From: Ndongobacter massiliensis
GTDB lineage: Bacteria; Bacillota; Clostridia; Tissierellales; Peptoniphilaceae
Reading direction: 5' to 3'
Assembly: GCF_900120375.1 (NCBI RefSeq)
Contig: NZ_LT635480.1
Span: forward strand, 434,001-498,000
Length of the DNA: 64,000 bases
Shown: one piece after another, positions 45,050 to 56,696 of the stretch
Numbering within the stretch: the stretch's first letter is position 1
Layout: the number at the start of each line of letters is the position of its first letter
The notes under the pieces: model-generated
Seen by the model: the letters and a program-made list of their open reading frames with translations, nothing else
What the model was told of the DNA's origin: nothing
Databases searched by the model: none
Position numbers and translations under genes: made by a program

Positions 45050-45871
45050 TTATAGCATTTCTCGGCGCTTCAAAAAGGGGATAAATTCTGCCGGAAGAAG
45101 TGACAGGGCATGCTGCGCCAATGAGCGCATAGATTTCCTTGCATCGCTGGATCGTATGTAATAAGACCATGCCACCGCGCCCGTAATGGCGCCGAGAGTA
45201 TCCGAATCTCCGCCGAGCGAGACGGCGTTTCGGAGGGCGTCCTCAAAATCGGTGGCTTCAAAAAAGGCGGCCAGTGCCTGTGGAACGGTACCCTGGCAGG
45301 AAGGATCGAAGCGGTAGCTCGGTCGAATTTCTTCAATGGATGGAATGAAGGTATAAAAAGTATTTTGCACATATTCCCGTATGGCCGCTTTGGATTTGCC
45401 AATTTTCGCAAGGTAGACCGCCGCAGCGGTTGCCTGTGCGCCTTTTATACCTTCCGGATGGTTGTGACTTACGAGGGCGCTTTGGCGAGCAAAGAAGAGC
45501 GCCTGTTCCAAACTGTCGGCAAAATCGCCGCATGGGGAGACCCGCATGGCGGCACCATTGCCCCAGCTGTTGTAGGGGGTAGGATTCGCACTCTGCAGCC
45601 ATTGAAAAAAGGAAGCCCCATAGCCGCCCGTTGGATGCGGATACCGCCGTCCAATCATCTGCATCGAGCGCATAAACTGCGCCTGTAGGAAATCGGTATC
45701 CAATTCTTTTTGTGTGCGCTGTGCGTTTTCTAATGCCATTCCGACCGCCAGCGTCATCAGGGAATCATCTGTGTAGTCAGAATGGGGAGAAAACAGTGGA
45801 AAATCCTTTGTTTTAATCGGAGAAAATTCGAAGGCCGAACCGACGATGTCGCCTAAGATAGCACCAATCAT
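45050..45871 (-). CDS. ADP-ribosylglycohydrolase family protein
   Basis: A 273-residue protein that removes ADP-ribose from proteins or related targets. Magnesium-site motifs: MIGAILGDIVGSAFEF, HSDYTDDSLMTLAV near the start, and SLGGDSDTLGAITGAVAWSYY near the end. Start ATG at 45871 with AAGGGGG upstream. No ADP-ribosyltransferase gene is adjacent. Confidence 0.93.
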   Translation of the reverse strand: MIGAILGDIVGSAFEFSPIKTKDFPLFSPHSDYTDDSLMTLAVGMALENAQRTQKELDTDFLQAQFMRSMQMIGRRYPHPTGGYGASFFQWLQSANPTPYNSWGNGAAMRVSPCGDFADSLEQALFFARQSALVSHNHPEGIKGAQATAAAVYLAKIGKSKAAIREYVQNTFYTFIPSIEEIRPSYRFDPSCQGTVPQALAAFFEATDFEDALRNAVSLGGDSDTLGAITGAVAWSYYIRSSDARKSMRSLAQHALSLLPAEFIPFLKRREML

Positions 45872-46210
45872 GATTGCCCCCTTGTATAAGCTTCTTTTGC
45901 ACCAATTTTATCATAGAAGTGCGCGCTCTCGCTCGAATTCCATTTCGGAAGACCTACTCTAAGGAAGGAAATCCTTTTTCATCGAGAGCAAGAAAAATGA
46001 GAAAAAAATAATTATGTTGAAATCCGACTAATATTGTAGTATTTTAGAAAAAAGATAAGCAGCGAGTGAAAAGAGGCATAAGGAGGGTGCATTTTTTGAG
46101 ACATGTGCCTTTTCATTCGTTCAGCAGAAGATAAAAAACGTTTGCAAATTCGTGCGATGGGTACAAATAATGCGGTACCCGGGTGGAAGCGGATACTAAA
46201 GGAGGAAACA
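45872..46210 (+). promoter_or_regulatory. Intergenic control region, acyl-CoA dehydrogenase promoter and long leader
   Basis: No gene is seen in these 339 bases. A plausible promoter TTGAAA (46017-46022), 17-base spacer, TATTTT (46040-46045) points toward the dehydrogenase fusion and predicts a leader of about 160 bases. The leader holds one small hairpin, GGGTAC (46159-46164) / GTACCC (46175-46180). I could not match it to a known riboswitch or T-box. Confidence 0.5.
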
Positions 46211-48139
46211 ATGTTCAAAACTACACAGGAACACGATGAGCTCCGTAGAAAAGTACGCGAGTTCGCAGAGAACGAGGTAAAGCCGATCGCTTTTCAACTC
46301 GATCAAAACGCCGAATTTCCGACCGATGCCATAAAAAAGCTCGGTGAAATGGGCCTGATGGGCATTCCGTACGAAAAAGAATACGGCGGGGCCGGACTGG
46401 ATGTCATTAGCTATGCCATTGCCGTGGAAGAACTTTCCCGTGTGGATGGCGGCACCGGCGTTATTTTGTCGGCGCATACTTCGTTGGGATCGTATCCGAT
46501 TGCCGCCTATGGCACGGAAGAACAGAAGAAAAAATATCTTGTGCCGTTGGCAAAGGGTGAAAAAATCGGTGCATTCGGTCTGACCGAAGAAAATGCCGGC
46601 AGTGATGCAGGCGGAACGGAAACGACGGCGGAATTGGACGGCGACTACTACATCCTCAACGGCGGAAAAATCTTTATTACGAATGCGCCGGTTGCGGATA
46701 CCTATGTGGTCTTTGCAGTAACAACGCCGGGCATCGGTACGAAGGGCATCAGCGCCTTTATCGTGGAAAAGGGCTGGGAAGGCTTCAGTTTCGGCGATCC
46801 GTATGACAAATTAGGCATTCGTTCCTCCAAGACGGCGGAATTGATTTTCAACAATGTCAAAGTGCCGAAGGAAAACCTATTGGGACAGGAAGGACAGGGC
46901 TTCCGCATCGCTATGGCGACATTGGACGGCGGGCGCATCGGCATTGCGGCGCAGGCGCTCGGCATCGCACAAGGGGCCTATGAAGAGGCGCTGCAATATG
47001 CGAAAGAGCGCATTCAGTTCGGACGGCCGATCGCGCAGTTGCAGAGCATTTCATTCAAATTGGCGGATATGGCGACGAAGATCCGTGCGGCGCGCTTCAT
47101 GGTGTACAGCGCGGCGGAGATGAAGCAGGCGCATGAACGCTACAGTATGGAAGCCGCCATGGCGAAGATGTATGCTTCGGATATTGCACTGGAAGTTTGC
47201 AATGATGCGTTACAGATTCACGGCGGCAACGGCTTTATCAAGGGACTTGCGGTCGAACGTCATTACCGCGATGCGAAGATTACGACCATTTATGAAGGCA
47301 CGAATGAAATTCAGCGCGTGGTTATCGCTTCGCACATCGTCGGGCGTATTCCGAAGCGCGGCAGAGGGGTCAGCGCCGTGGTTTCGAAAAAGGGACCGAT
47401 CACCGGGGAACGCAAGCGCGTGATGATTAAGAAAGACACGCCGCAGGAAGAAGTGGACGAGCTGGTCGCACATCTGAAAAAAGACGGCTACGATTTCTCT
47501 ATCGGCATCGATCCGAATACGGCGATTTCCGATGCGGAGCGCGTCGTGAGCATCGGTAAGGGCATCGGGGCGGAAGAAAATGTCCAATTAGGTCGCGACT
47601 TGGCGCACGCCGCCGGCGGTGTTTTGGGTTGTTCCCGTCCGGTAGCAGAATCGCTGCATTACCTGCCTCTCGATCACTACGTCGGGATGTCCGGTCAGAA
47701 ATTTAACGGCAATCTTTACATTGCCTGTGGAATTTCCGGCGCGGTACAGCATCTGAAGGGCATTAAGAATGCCGCGACGATTGTCGCCATCAATAAGAAT
47801 CCGAATGCACCGATTTTCCGCAATGCCGACTACGGCATCGTAGGGGATGTGGAAGAAATTATGCCGCTTTTGACGCAAGCTTTCGGAACGGAAGAAAAGC
47901 AGCCGGCGCCGCCGATGAAGAAGGTGCGTCGCTCCAAACCGCGCAAGTTGGCCCCGAATTACGGCGTATACATCTGCACGGGCTGCGGATATGAGTACAA
48001 ACCGGATGAGGGAGATCCGGAGGGCGAGATTCTGCCGGGTACGCTGTTTGAACAGTTGCCGGACGGCTGGGTATGCCCGGAGTGCTCGAAGGAAAAACAA
48101 TTCTTTATTGAAGAAAACTTCCCGGAAGATCGCAAGTAG
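46211..48139 (+). CDS. Acyl-CoA dehydrogenase / ETF-alpha / rubredoxin fusion
   Basis: A 642-residue three-part electron-transfer protein. Residues about 1-380 are an acyl-CoA dehydrogenase with [34 protein letters not shown] and the catalytic Glu in [12 protein letters not shown]. Residues about 395-575 match the C-terminal FAD domain of ETF-alpha ([36 protein letters not shown]). The last 55 are rubredoxin, with Fe ligands CTGCGYEY and CPECSKE. ATG 46211 has GGAGG upstream. The partner is the flavodiiron protein 18 bases downstream. No EtfB-like domain is present. Confidence 0.92.
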   Translation: MFKTTQEHDELRRKVREFAENEVKPIAFQLDQNAEFPTDAIKKLGEMGLMGIPYEKEYGGAGLDVISYAIAVEELSRVDGGTGVILSAHTSLGSYPIAAYGTEEQKKKYLVPLAKGEKIGAFGLTEENAGSDAGGTETTAELDGDYYILNGGKIFITNAPVADTYVVFAVTTPGIGTKGISAFIVEKGWEGFSFGDPYDKLGIRSSKTAELIFNNVKVPKENLLGQEGQGFRIAMATLDGGRIGIAAQALGIAQGAYEEALQYAKERIQFGRPIAQLQSISFKLADMATKIRAARFMVYSAAEMKQAHERYSMEAAMAKMYASDIALEVCNDALQIHGGNGFIKGLAVERHYRDAKITTIYEGTNEIQRVVIASHIVGRIPKRGRGVSAVVSKKGPITGERKRVMIKKDTPQEEVDELVAHLKKDGYDFSIGIDPNTAISDAERVVSIGKGIGAEENVQLGRDLAHAAGGVLGCSRPVAESLHYLPLDHYVGMSGQKFNGNLYIACGISGAVQHLKGIKNAATIVAINKNPNAPIFRNADYGIVGDVEEIMPLLTQAFGTEEKQPAPPMKKVRRSKPRKLAPNYGVYICTGCGYEYKPDEGDPEGEILPGTLFEQLPDGWVCPECSKEKQFFIEENFPEDRK

Positions 48140-48157
48140 GAAAGGTAGGAGGAGATT

Positions 48158-49453
48158 ATGAATTTTCACTTTGCCACCCGTAAAGTAACGGATGATTTAT
48201 ACTGGGTCGGATGTAACGACTATCGTCTCGCGCTGTTCGAGAATATTTTCCCGATTCCGCGCGGCGTATCCTACAATTCGTACCTGCTTTTGGATGAGAA
48301 GACGGTGCTGTTCGACTCCATCGACTGGTCCATGACCCGGCAGTACATCGATCACGTCGAAGCACTTTTGAATGGACGTCCGTTGGATTACCTCGTGATT
48401 CACCATATGGAGCCGGATCACTGCTCCGCGATTGAAGAGATGGTACTGCGTTATCCAGATGTGAAAGTCATCAGCAGCGCGCAGGGCTTTGATATGATGC
48501 ACCAATTCGGTCATCGGCTGCATGAGGATCGCCTGATTACGGTCAAAGAGGGCGACACGATGACCTTCGGCAAACACACTTTGGCATTTCTTGAAGCTCC
48601 CATGGTTCACTGGCCGGAAGTGCTGGTCAGCTTGGATGTGACCAATGGCGTACTCTTTTCCGCGGATGGCTTCGGTTCCTTCGGAACGCTGGACGGACGT
48701 CTGTTCAATGATGAAGTGGATTACGATCGCGATTGGCTGGACGAAGCGCGGCGCTATTACTGCAACATCGTCGGCAAATACGGTCCCTTTGTACAGGAAT
48801 TGCTGAAAAAGGCCGGTCCGCTGCTGCCGCAGGTGAAATTTATTTGCCCGCTGCACGGTTTGGTCTGGCGCAATAACTTCGGTTATATCCTCGACAAATA
48901 CGACAAATGGTCGAGCTATACGCCGGAAAAAGAGGGCGTGAACATCGTCTTCGGATCGATGTACGGAAACACGGAATATACAGCCCAGACTTTGGCAATC
49001 AAACTCTGCGAGCGCGGCATGACAGATGTCGTCATTCACGACGTATCGAGCACCGATGTTTCGTATCTCATTGCGGATACCTTCAAATACTCGCACTTGG
49101 TGCTGGCATCTCCGACGTACAATCTGCGCATTTATCCGCCCATGCACGACTTCCTCTACGATATGTTCGCGCTGAATGTCCAAAACCGCACCGTCGGCAT
49201 CATTGAAAACGGCACATGGGCCTGCACGGTCGGTGACCTGATGGAGGAATACATCGATGAGCATCTGAAATTGGTCGATGTGCTGAATGAGCGCGTGACG
49301 GTCAACTCCGCGTTGAATGAGGCGAACACAAGTGATATGGATGCACTTGCCGATGCAATCGTCGCCTCCATGAAAGGCTTCCAAAAAGAGGAGCCGGAAA
49401 GCGAGGCACCCGCACGGGAGTCTTCCAAAAGTGACAAGTCCAAAAGCAAGTAA
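48158..49453 (+). CDS. A-type flavoprotein (flavodiiron protein, FprA/ROO family)
   Basis: About 431 residues. The beta-lactamase-like part carries the diiron ligands HHMEPDHCS (HxExDH), MVHWPEV, SADGFGSFG and CPLHGLVWR. The flavodoxin part starts at about 262 with IVFGSMYGNTEYTA for FMN. Such proteins reduce oxygen to water or NO to N2O with electrons from rubredoxin. Rubredoxin is supplied here by the fusion protein just upstream. The C-terminal 35 residues are an extra Glu/Ser/Lys-rich tail (EEPESEAPARESSKSDKSKS). Confidence 0.94.
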   Translation: MNFHFATRKVTDDLYWVGCNDYRLALFENIFPIPRGVSYNSYLLLDEKTVLFDSIDWSMTRQYIDHVEALLNGRPLDYLVIHHMEPDHCSAIEEMVLRYPDVKVISSAQGFDMMHQFGHRLHEDRLITVKEGDTMTFGKHTLAFLEAPMVHWPEVLVSLDVTNGVLFSADGFGSFGTLDGRLFNDEVDYDRDWLDEARRYYCNIVGKYGPFVQELLKKAGPLLPQVKFICPLHGLVWRNNFGYILDKYDKWSSYTPEKEGVNIVFGSMYGNTEYTAQTLAIKLCERGMTDVVIHDVSSTDVSYLIADTFKYSHLVLASPTYNLRIYPPMHDFLYDMFALNVQNRTVGIIENGTWACTVGDLMEEYIDEHLKLVDVLNERVTVNSALNEANTSDMDALADAIVASMKGFQKEEPESEAPARESSKSDKSKSK

Positions 49454-49670
49454 GGATTCGGAGTCGGAAGAACCGTCCGCTGAATTGGAGAAGCCGGTGG
49501 AGGGAAAAGCAGTTATTGCGGATCCCGCCATCGAAGAGCCGGCAATCGAAAAACCGCATAACGAGGAATCGGTCATCGAAGAATCCGGCGCGAATGAGTC
49601 GCCGGAAGAAGCGGACGAAGAACGAGGATTTTTCTTCCGCCATCGTCGGCATCGCAAAAAGAAAAAATAA
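49431..49670 (+). CDS. Low-complexity acidic/basic small ORF after the flavodiiron gene
   Basis: Seventy-nine residues from a GTG overlapping the end of the flavodiiron gene: repeated Glu/Pro/Ala (VIADPAIEEPAIEKPHNEES), ending in a strongly basic FFFRHRRHRKKKK. It has no clear ribosome binding site. It could be a real small protein, or the original longer tail of the flavodiiron protein knocked out of frame by a single-base change, since both frames there are low-complexity and charged. A terminator follows. Confidence 0.4.
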   Translation: MTSPKASKDSESEEPSAELEKPVEGKAVIADPAIEEPAIEKPHNEESVIEESGANESPEEADEERGFFFRHRRHRKKKK

Positions 49671-49686
49671 GGAGTCATCACTCCAC

Positions 49687-49709
49687 GCCCCGCTTCGGCG
49701 GGGCTTTTT
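49687..49709 (+). terminator. Terminator after the flavodiiron locus
   Basis: GCCCCGC (49687-49693), TTCG tetraloop, GCGGGGC (49698-49704), then TTTTT. Confidence 0.92.
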
Positions 49710-49762
49710 CTTGCGGGGGTAAGGGAGAAACGATATACTGTTCCAAAGAACAGGAGGATGCA

Positions 49763-50773
49763 ATGGAAAATCAGAAAAAGGAAGCGAAGCGCAAAGTCGT
49801 TTTGAGTCTGGTACAGCCGTCCGGAGATCTTACCATCGGCAATTATCTGGGTGCAATTCAGAATTTTGTACGGATGCAGGACGATTATGAATGCTTTTTT
49901 GGTCCGGCGGATCTGCACGCGATTACATTGACACAAAATCCGGCGGATTTGCGGCGCCGAACTCGTGAAATCATCGCTTACTATATTGCTTGCGGCATTG
50001 ATCCCCGGAAGGTGACGATGTTTGTGCAGTCTCAGGTGCCGGAGCACACCCAGTTGTACTGGGCGCTGAATTCCATCAGCTATATCGGGCAGCTTTCCCG
50101 CATGACCCAGTATAAAGAAAAGGCGGCCAAGCACGCGGACAATCTGAATGCGGCGCTTTTCACATACCCGGTGTTGATGGCAGCAGATATCCTCATTTAT
50201 CAGGCCAATTATGTACCGGTCGGCGTCGATCAGAAACAACACTTGGAATTGGCGCGCGATTTGGCGGAGCGTTTCAATAATCGCTATTCGCCGACCTTTG
50301 TGCTGCCTGAACCGTATACGGTGAAGGAAACGGCGCGCATCATGAGTCTGAAAGACCCGAGCATAAAAATGAGCAAATCGGATGAAGATCCGAATGCCTT
50401 TATTCTGATTAAAGATGAACCGGAATTGATTCGTCGAAAGATTGCACGTGCCGTCACGGATTCGAAAGCGAATATCTCCTATTCGGACGAACAGCCCGGT
50501 TTGCAGAACCTTTTGAATATTTACAGCGCCTACACAGAAGAGGATCCGCGTGCGATTGCACAGCGTTGGAAAGGGAAAACCTACGCAGAGTTTAAGACGG
50601 CATTGGCGGAAGTCATCGTGGCATGTATGGATCCGATTCGCCGGCGATTCTATGAGGTGTTGGAGAAACCGGAGGAACTTTCCCGTATTTTGGATGAAGG
50701 ACGTCAGGTGGCATCGCGCGTCGCGAGAAAGACGGTTTCGAAAGTTTATCGAAAAATCGGTTTTCTGCAATAG
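49763..50773 (+). CDS. trpS: Tryptophanyl-tRNA synthetase
   Basis: A 336-residue class I synthetase. The HIGH-like motif is PSGDLTIGNYLGAI and the KMSKS loop is SIKMSKSDEDPNAF. AMP and Trp-site segments (FFGPADLHAITL, VPVGVDQKQHLELARDLAERF) are present. The ATG follows AGGAGG. No T-box leader is seen in the 50 bases upstream. Confidence 0.97.
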   Translation: MENQKKEAKRKVVLSLVQPSGDLTIGNYLGAIQNFVRMQDDYECFFGPADLHAITLTQNPADLRRRTREIIAYYIACGIDPRKVTMFVQSQVPEHTQLYWALNSISYIGQLSRMTQYKEKAAKHADNLNAALFTYPVLMAADILIYQANYVPVGVDQKQHLELARDLAERFNNRYSPTFVLPEPYTVKETARIMSLKDPSIKMSKSDEDPNAFILIKDEPELIRRKIARAVTDSKANISYSDEQPGLQNLLNIYSAYTEEDPRAIAQRWKGKTYAEFKTALAEVIVACMDPIRRRFYEVLEKPEELSRILDEGRQVASRVARKTVSKVYRKIGFLQ

Positions 50774-50824
50774 CGGTTACAAGAATCTCTCAACCATCAT
50801 GCATAGAAATAAATTACATCGAAA

Positions 50825-50848
50825 AAGCCTCGCCGTGGCGGGGCTTTT
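50825..50848 (+). terminator. Terminator of trpS
   Basis: AAGCCTCGCC (50825-50834) pairs with GGCGGGGCTT (50837-50846) with one G-U pair, followed by a short T run. Confidence 0.75.
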
Positions 50849-50882
50849 CAAGTGCTACGATTTTACTTACTTCCTTTCACTT

Positions 50883-51002
50883 TTAGGATCCCATTGACTT
50901 TTTTGAGATAGGACGCGGCATCAGTATGTTCACGTCGTCTTCATCGGTATTCAGCAGATCCATCACAATATCGCCGTCGATCTCTATAGTTATGGGATAC
51001 TT
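50883..51002 (-). other. Short protein-like open frame, possible gene remnant
   Basis: On the minus strand 39 codons read KYPITIEIDGDIV then MDLLNTDEDDVNILMPRP and end in a stop at 50883. The residues look more protein-like than the surrounding AT-rich spacer and upstream is a stop codon with no start or ribosome binding site, so it may be the 3' end of a lost gene. The rest of 50774-51099 holds only the trpS terminator and an AT-rich promoter region for the MarR gene. Confidence 0.25.
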
Positions 51003-51099
51003 CTATGAATTTTTACTTAACATTCGAAAAGAGACGATATACAATATAGTACGAAAATCGAACATTACGAGAAGAGGTACAATATAAAAGAGGTAAAAT

Positions 51100-51534
51100 A
51101 TGAAAAATACAGGATTATATGTAGCTCAAATATGGCACGAAGTTCTAATGAATAGCTCAAACGAAGAGGATGTGGTGCGATATTCTGAATTAATGAATCG
51201 GTCTCCGATTGAGATTCAGATCATACTTATGACCGGGACAAACAATGAATTACTTTTGCGCGATTATGCAAATAGGTTGCATATTTCAAAAAGCACTTTA
51301 ACAAGCATCATTAACCGGCTTGAAAAACAAGGTTATATTCACCGTACGATTAGCAGTAAGGATAAGCGTTCCTATTGTCTAACCCTGGATTCAAGGGGAA
51401 AGACATTTTTGAATTCCTATATTTCATATCAAACAGACATCGGAAACAGGATTATTCGTGGTCTTGATGAAAATGAAAAACAGCAGCTCGTTATGTTTTT
51501 GGGAAAAATATCTTCTTACATGGTTAGGAGGTAG
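51100..51534 (+). CDS. MarR-family transcription regulator
   Basis: A 144-residue winged-helix repressor. Helix-turn-helix and wing: YANRLHISKSTLTSIINRLE, then GYIHRTISSKDKRSYCLTL, which is the MarR signature. Two bases separate it from the SDR gene, so it likely controls that gene and itself in response to a small molecule. Confidence 0.9.
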   Translation: MKNTGLYVAQIWHEVLMNSSNEEDVVRYSELMNRSPIEIQIILMTGTNNELLLRDYANRLHISKSTLTSIINRLEKQGYIHRTISSKDKRSYCLTLDSRGKTFLNSYISYQTDIGNRIIRGLDENEKQQLVMFLGKISSYMVRR

Positions 51535-51536
51535 GC

Positions 51537-52706
51537 ATGATTGTATTAAACCATACTATGTTGGAGGGGAAAACTGTATTATTAACCGGTGCGGGCGGTG
51601 GTATTGGCTTTGAGGCCGCAAAAGCATTTGCTGAAATGGGTGCAAAAGTTCTACTTGCAGAAGTGGATCAAGAAAAAGGAGAAAAAGCGGCCACTTATAT
51701 CAATAGACAGTACGACAATGCTGCTGACTTTTTTCCTATAGACTTAGCCAATGAAACCGCTACCGAGCAATTGTGCGAAGATATCCTTTCAAAATATGGC
51801 TGCCCGGATATTCTGTTTAACAATGCTGCTATTGTTATCATTGGCGAAATCGGTGAGGTGAGTTTAGAAGAGTGGGACCGGAGTTATTCGGTGAATTTGA
51901 AAGCGCCCATTATACTAACGACATTTTTTTTGAAGAAAATGAGAAAAAGAGACAGCGGTTGCATCGTTTTTGTTTCTTCGTCAGGTGCAGCCCCCTATTT
52001 AGGTGCTTATGAGATATATAAAACAGCACAGGTTGAATTTTGCAGTGCGCTGTCTATGGAATTAGAAGGAACTCGCATTTACACATATACCATCGCGCCA
52101 GGGTTAGTAAAAACGGAAACAGCCGCAAGAAGTATTGAAACAGTAGCAAAAGCGATGGGGTTAACCACAGATGAATTTTACCATCAAAATGAAGCGCACA
52201 TGATCGATGCTCATGACGCTGGAATTGGTTTTGCGGTTTCTGTCTTAAAAGCAAGCGAATACCATGGACAAGAAATATCATCTATACAGGCAATAAATGA
52301 ATTCCATAGTTCCCCTAGACTTATTTCATCATCGTACGATAAAGAAGATAGAGAATTGTCCTCGATGGAGCTGTTCAAAAAAATAAAGAACACTTTTTTC
52401 GTTCAATACGACGGTTGGCGAAGCCGAAATATTTTTGAGCGCCAATGGGTGTTGCGAGACTTCAAAAAGCATATGGGTGTTCCGGCGGAAACAGTCAAGA
52501 AAGAGTTCGATAGGATGCAGAAAGAAATGGAAAGCGGAATGGGAGTAAAAAATATATCTCCAAAACTCTTTGAAAAGCTGCTTTCTTACTGGGAACATCA
52601 ATTACAGCTATTGCGGGGGTTTGAAAAAGATGAACGAAAGTTTGCTGAGTATAGCCAATCGATTTGGGAATGGATTTCTGATATTGAGACGCTACTAAAA
52701 AAATAG
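51537..52706 (+). CDS. Short-chain dehydrogenase/reductase with C-terminal extension
   Basis: A 389-residue protein. Residues about 1-255 are a classical SDR: NAD(P) loop LLTGAGGGIGFEAAKAF, NNAA, catalytic Ser in VFVSSSGAAPYLGAYEIYK and the YxxxK pair. The remaining 130 residues are an unusual helical, charged extension (SMELFKKIKNTFFVQYDGW; ...ERQWVLRDFKKHMGVP) that I do not recognise. GGAGG precedes the ATG. Substrate unknown; the MarR partner hints at a xenobiotic or lipid-related role. Confidence 0.85.
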   Translation: MIVLNHTMLEGKTVLLTGAGGGIGFEAAKAFAEMGAKVLLAEVDQEKGEKAATYINRQYDNAADFFPIDLANETATEQLCEDILSKYGCPDILFNNAAIVIIGEIGEVSLEEWDRSYSVNLKAPIILTTFFLKKMRKRDSGCIVFVSSSGAAPYLGAYEIYKTAQVEFCSALSMELEGTRIYTYTIAPGLVKTETAARSIETVAKAMGLTTDEFYHQNEAHMIDAHDAGIGFAVSVLKASEYHGQEISSIQAINEFHSSPRLISSSYDKEDRELSSMELFKKIKNTFFVQYDGWRSRNIFERQWVLRDFKKHMGVPAETVKKEFDRMQKEMESGMGVKNISPKLFEKLLSYWEHQLQLLRGFEKDERKFAEYSQSIWEWISDIETLLKK

Positions 52707-52805
52707 AGCATTGCGCATGAAAAAAAATAAATAGATACCCGTCCTGCGTGTGAAACAACTTGTGTAGGCGCTACTATCGTGAAAAAGGAACGCCGATGGA
52801 GATAA

Positions 52806-52838
52806 ATACGGTGAGGATGTCGAACATCCTCACCGTAT
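52806..52838. terminator. 15-bp perfect hairpin between convergent SDR and ppdK genes
   Basis: ATACGGTGAGGATGT (52806-52820), loop CGA, exact complement 52824-52838. It has no strong T tract but lies between convergent genes, so a bidirectional terminator is likely. Confidence 0.6.
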
Positions 52839-52877
52839 ACGATATGGTTATTCCGTTTTCCGCTGACGGGCGATTGT

Positions 52878-55499
<2,622 letters not shown>

Positions 55500-55539
55500 C
55501 TGTGACTCCTTTCTGAGTTGACAGGGCTGCGCTTCCGCG

Positions 55540-56358
55540 CTATTTTCTTTGCGCCAAATCCCGCAGAATAATTTCTGCGGTTTCCTCAATCGAGCGCGAT
55601 GTGACATCGATAATCGCACAGCCGATTTTTTTCATGATTTCCTGTGCATAGCCCAATTCACGGAGAATGCGCGATTGGGTGGCGTAGGGCGCCGTGTTGG
55701 GTAAACCCAACGACTTGAGACGCTCGCGACGAATAGCGGCGAGACTTTGCGCACTTGCAGTCAGCCCGAATACCTTGGATGGAGAAATTTCGAATAATTT
55801 CTGTGGCGGTTCGCTTTCCGGCACCAAGGGAACGTTGATGACGCGTAGATGCTTGTTCGCTAAGTAGATGGAAAGCGGCGTCTTCGAGGTGCGGGAAACG
55901 CCGATCAAACAAACATCAGCCAAGGCAAGGCCATGCGGATCTTTTCCGTCATCATACTGCAGGGCAAAATCCAGCGCATCCACGCGCCGTACGGGCGCAG
56001 AAGTTTCTTGCGGGGAAAGTGGATTCTGTTTTTCACATGCTTTTTCACAATTGCGCATATAGGTGCGGATGCGGTGGGCGAGCGACCCCAAGACATCGCA
56101 GGTGAGAAGCCCGTGAAAATCACAGAAGTTGCTCAGATAGGCAATGAGGTCTTCCCGCTGCATGGCGAAAAACACCAACGGCTCTTCCTTCGCATTGACA
56201 GATCGTAGCAAAATGCGCTCCAGATCCAATTGGTTATCCACATTATGAAACGTCCGCACGTCAAAGGCGCAGCTGGTGTTTGCAATCGCTTGCTTAACGA
56301 GCAATTCAACACCTTGTCCGTCTCCATCCGAAATGGCGTATAAAATGGGATGCTTCAT
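55540..56358 (-). CDS. PPDK regulatory protein (bifunctional kinase/phosphorylase, DUF299)
   Basis: A 272-residue protein. The P-loop-like GVSRTSKTPLSIYLA and the start LYAISDGDGQGVELL match the family that inactivates PPDK by ADP-dependent phosphorylation next to the catalytic His and reactivates it with Pi. It lies 40 bases upstream of ppdK in the same direction, which supports this target. Confidence 0.92.
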   Translation of the reverse strand: MKHPILYAISDGDGQGVELLVKQAIANTSCAFDVRTFHNVDNQLDLERILLRSVNAKEEPLVFFAMQREDLIAYLSNFCDFHGLLTCDVLGSLAHRIRTYMRNCEKACEKQNPLSPQETSAPVRRVDALDFALQYDDGKDPHGLALADVCLIGVSRTSKTPLSIYLANKHLRVINVPLVPESEPPQKLFEISPSKVFGLTASAQSLAAIRRERLKSLGLPNTAPYATQSRILRELGYAQEIMKKIGCAIIDVTSRSIEETAEIILRDLAQRK

Positions 56359-56431
56359 AACCCCTCCGGTTGCACTGAAAATCTGGATTTATTGTAACAC
56401 AAAGGCCGATAAAACGGGAACGGCGGTGTGG

Positions 56432-56437
56432 TATAAT
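56432..56437 (+). promoter_or_regulatory. Extended -10 promoter for small membrane protein gene
   Basis: TGGTATAAT (56429-56437) has the TGn extended -10 element; no clear -35 box. It faces the 46-codon gene at 56515. Confidence 0.5.
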
Positions 56438-56514
56438 TCAAAGAAAGAAACTGAAGTATGCCATTTTTGACAGACAAATGGTAAGCATAAGGTGGTATAA
56501 AAAGGAAGGGAACT

Positions 56515-56655
56515 ATGAAAAAGGAAAAAAGAAACGGCGGCGGAAAAAATGCGGCGAAAAACAGGAATTTCTGGATTCGCATCGGCGCACTTGTTCTGGC
56601 TGGCGCTATGGTCATCGGAATTGTGGCTTCTGTGATTGCGAGTTTTGCGTATTGA
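56515..56655 (+). CDS. 46-residue single-pass membrane protein
   Basis: A Lys/Asn/Gly-rich N-terminus (MKKEKRNGGGKNAAKNRNFW) and one membrane helix (about 22-44, IGALVLAGAMVIGIVASVIA). Ribosome binding site AAGGAAGGG and an extended -10 promoter upstream support expression. DUF4044-type small membrane proteins of Firmicutes look similar; function unknown. Confidence 0.6.
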   Translation: MKKEKRNGGGKNAAKNRNFWIRIGALVLAGAMVIGIVASVIASFAY

Positions 56656-56696
56656 TGGGCGCGAATTCTGAGAACTCGATATCAAATATCAAGACC

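Noticed and set aside
46150-46200. GGTACCC with GGGTGG upstream of the acyl-CoA dehydrogenase considered as a T-box antiterminator.
   Set aside because: The T-box consensus order and the specifier stem are not present; only a 6-bp hairpin remains.
48197-50770. An 857-codon open frame on the minus strand opposite the flavodiiron and trpS genes.
   Set aside because: It is the complement of strongly supported genes with all catalytic motifs, crosses a clear intrinsic terminator, and its translation is rich in Arg, His, Phe and Ile without domain sense.
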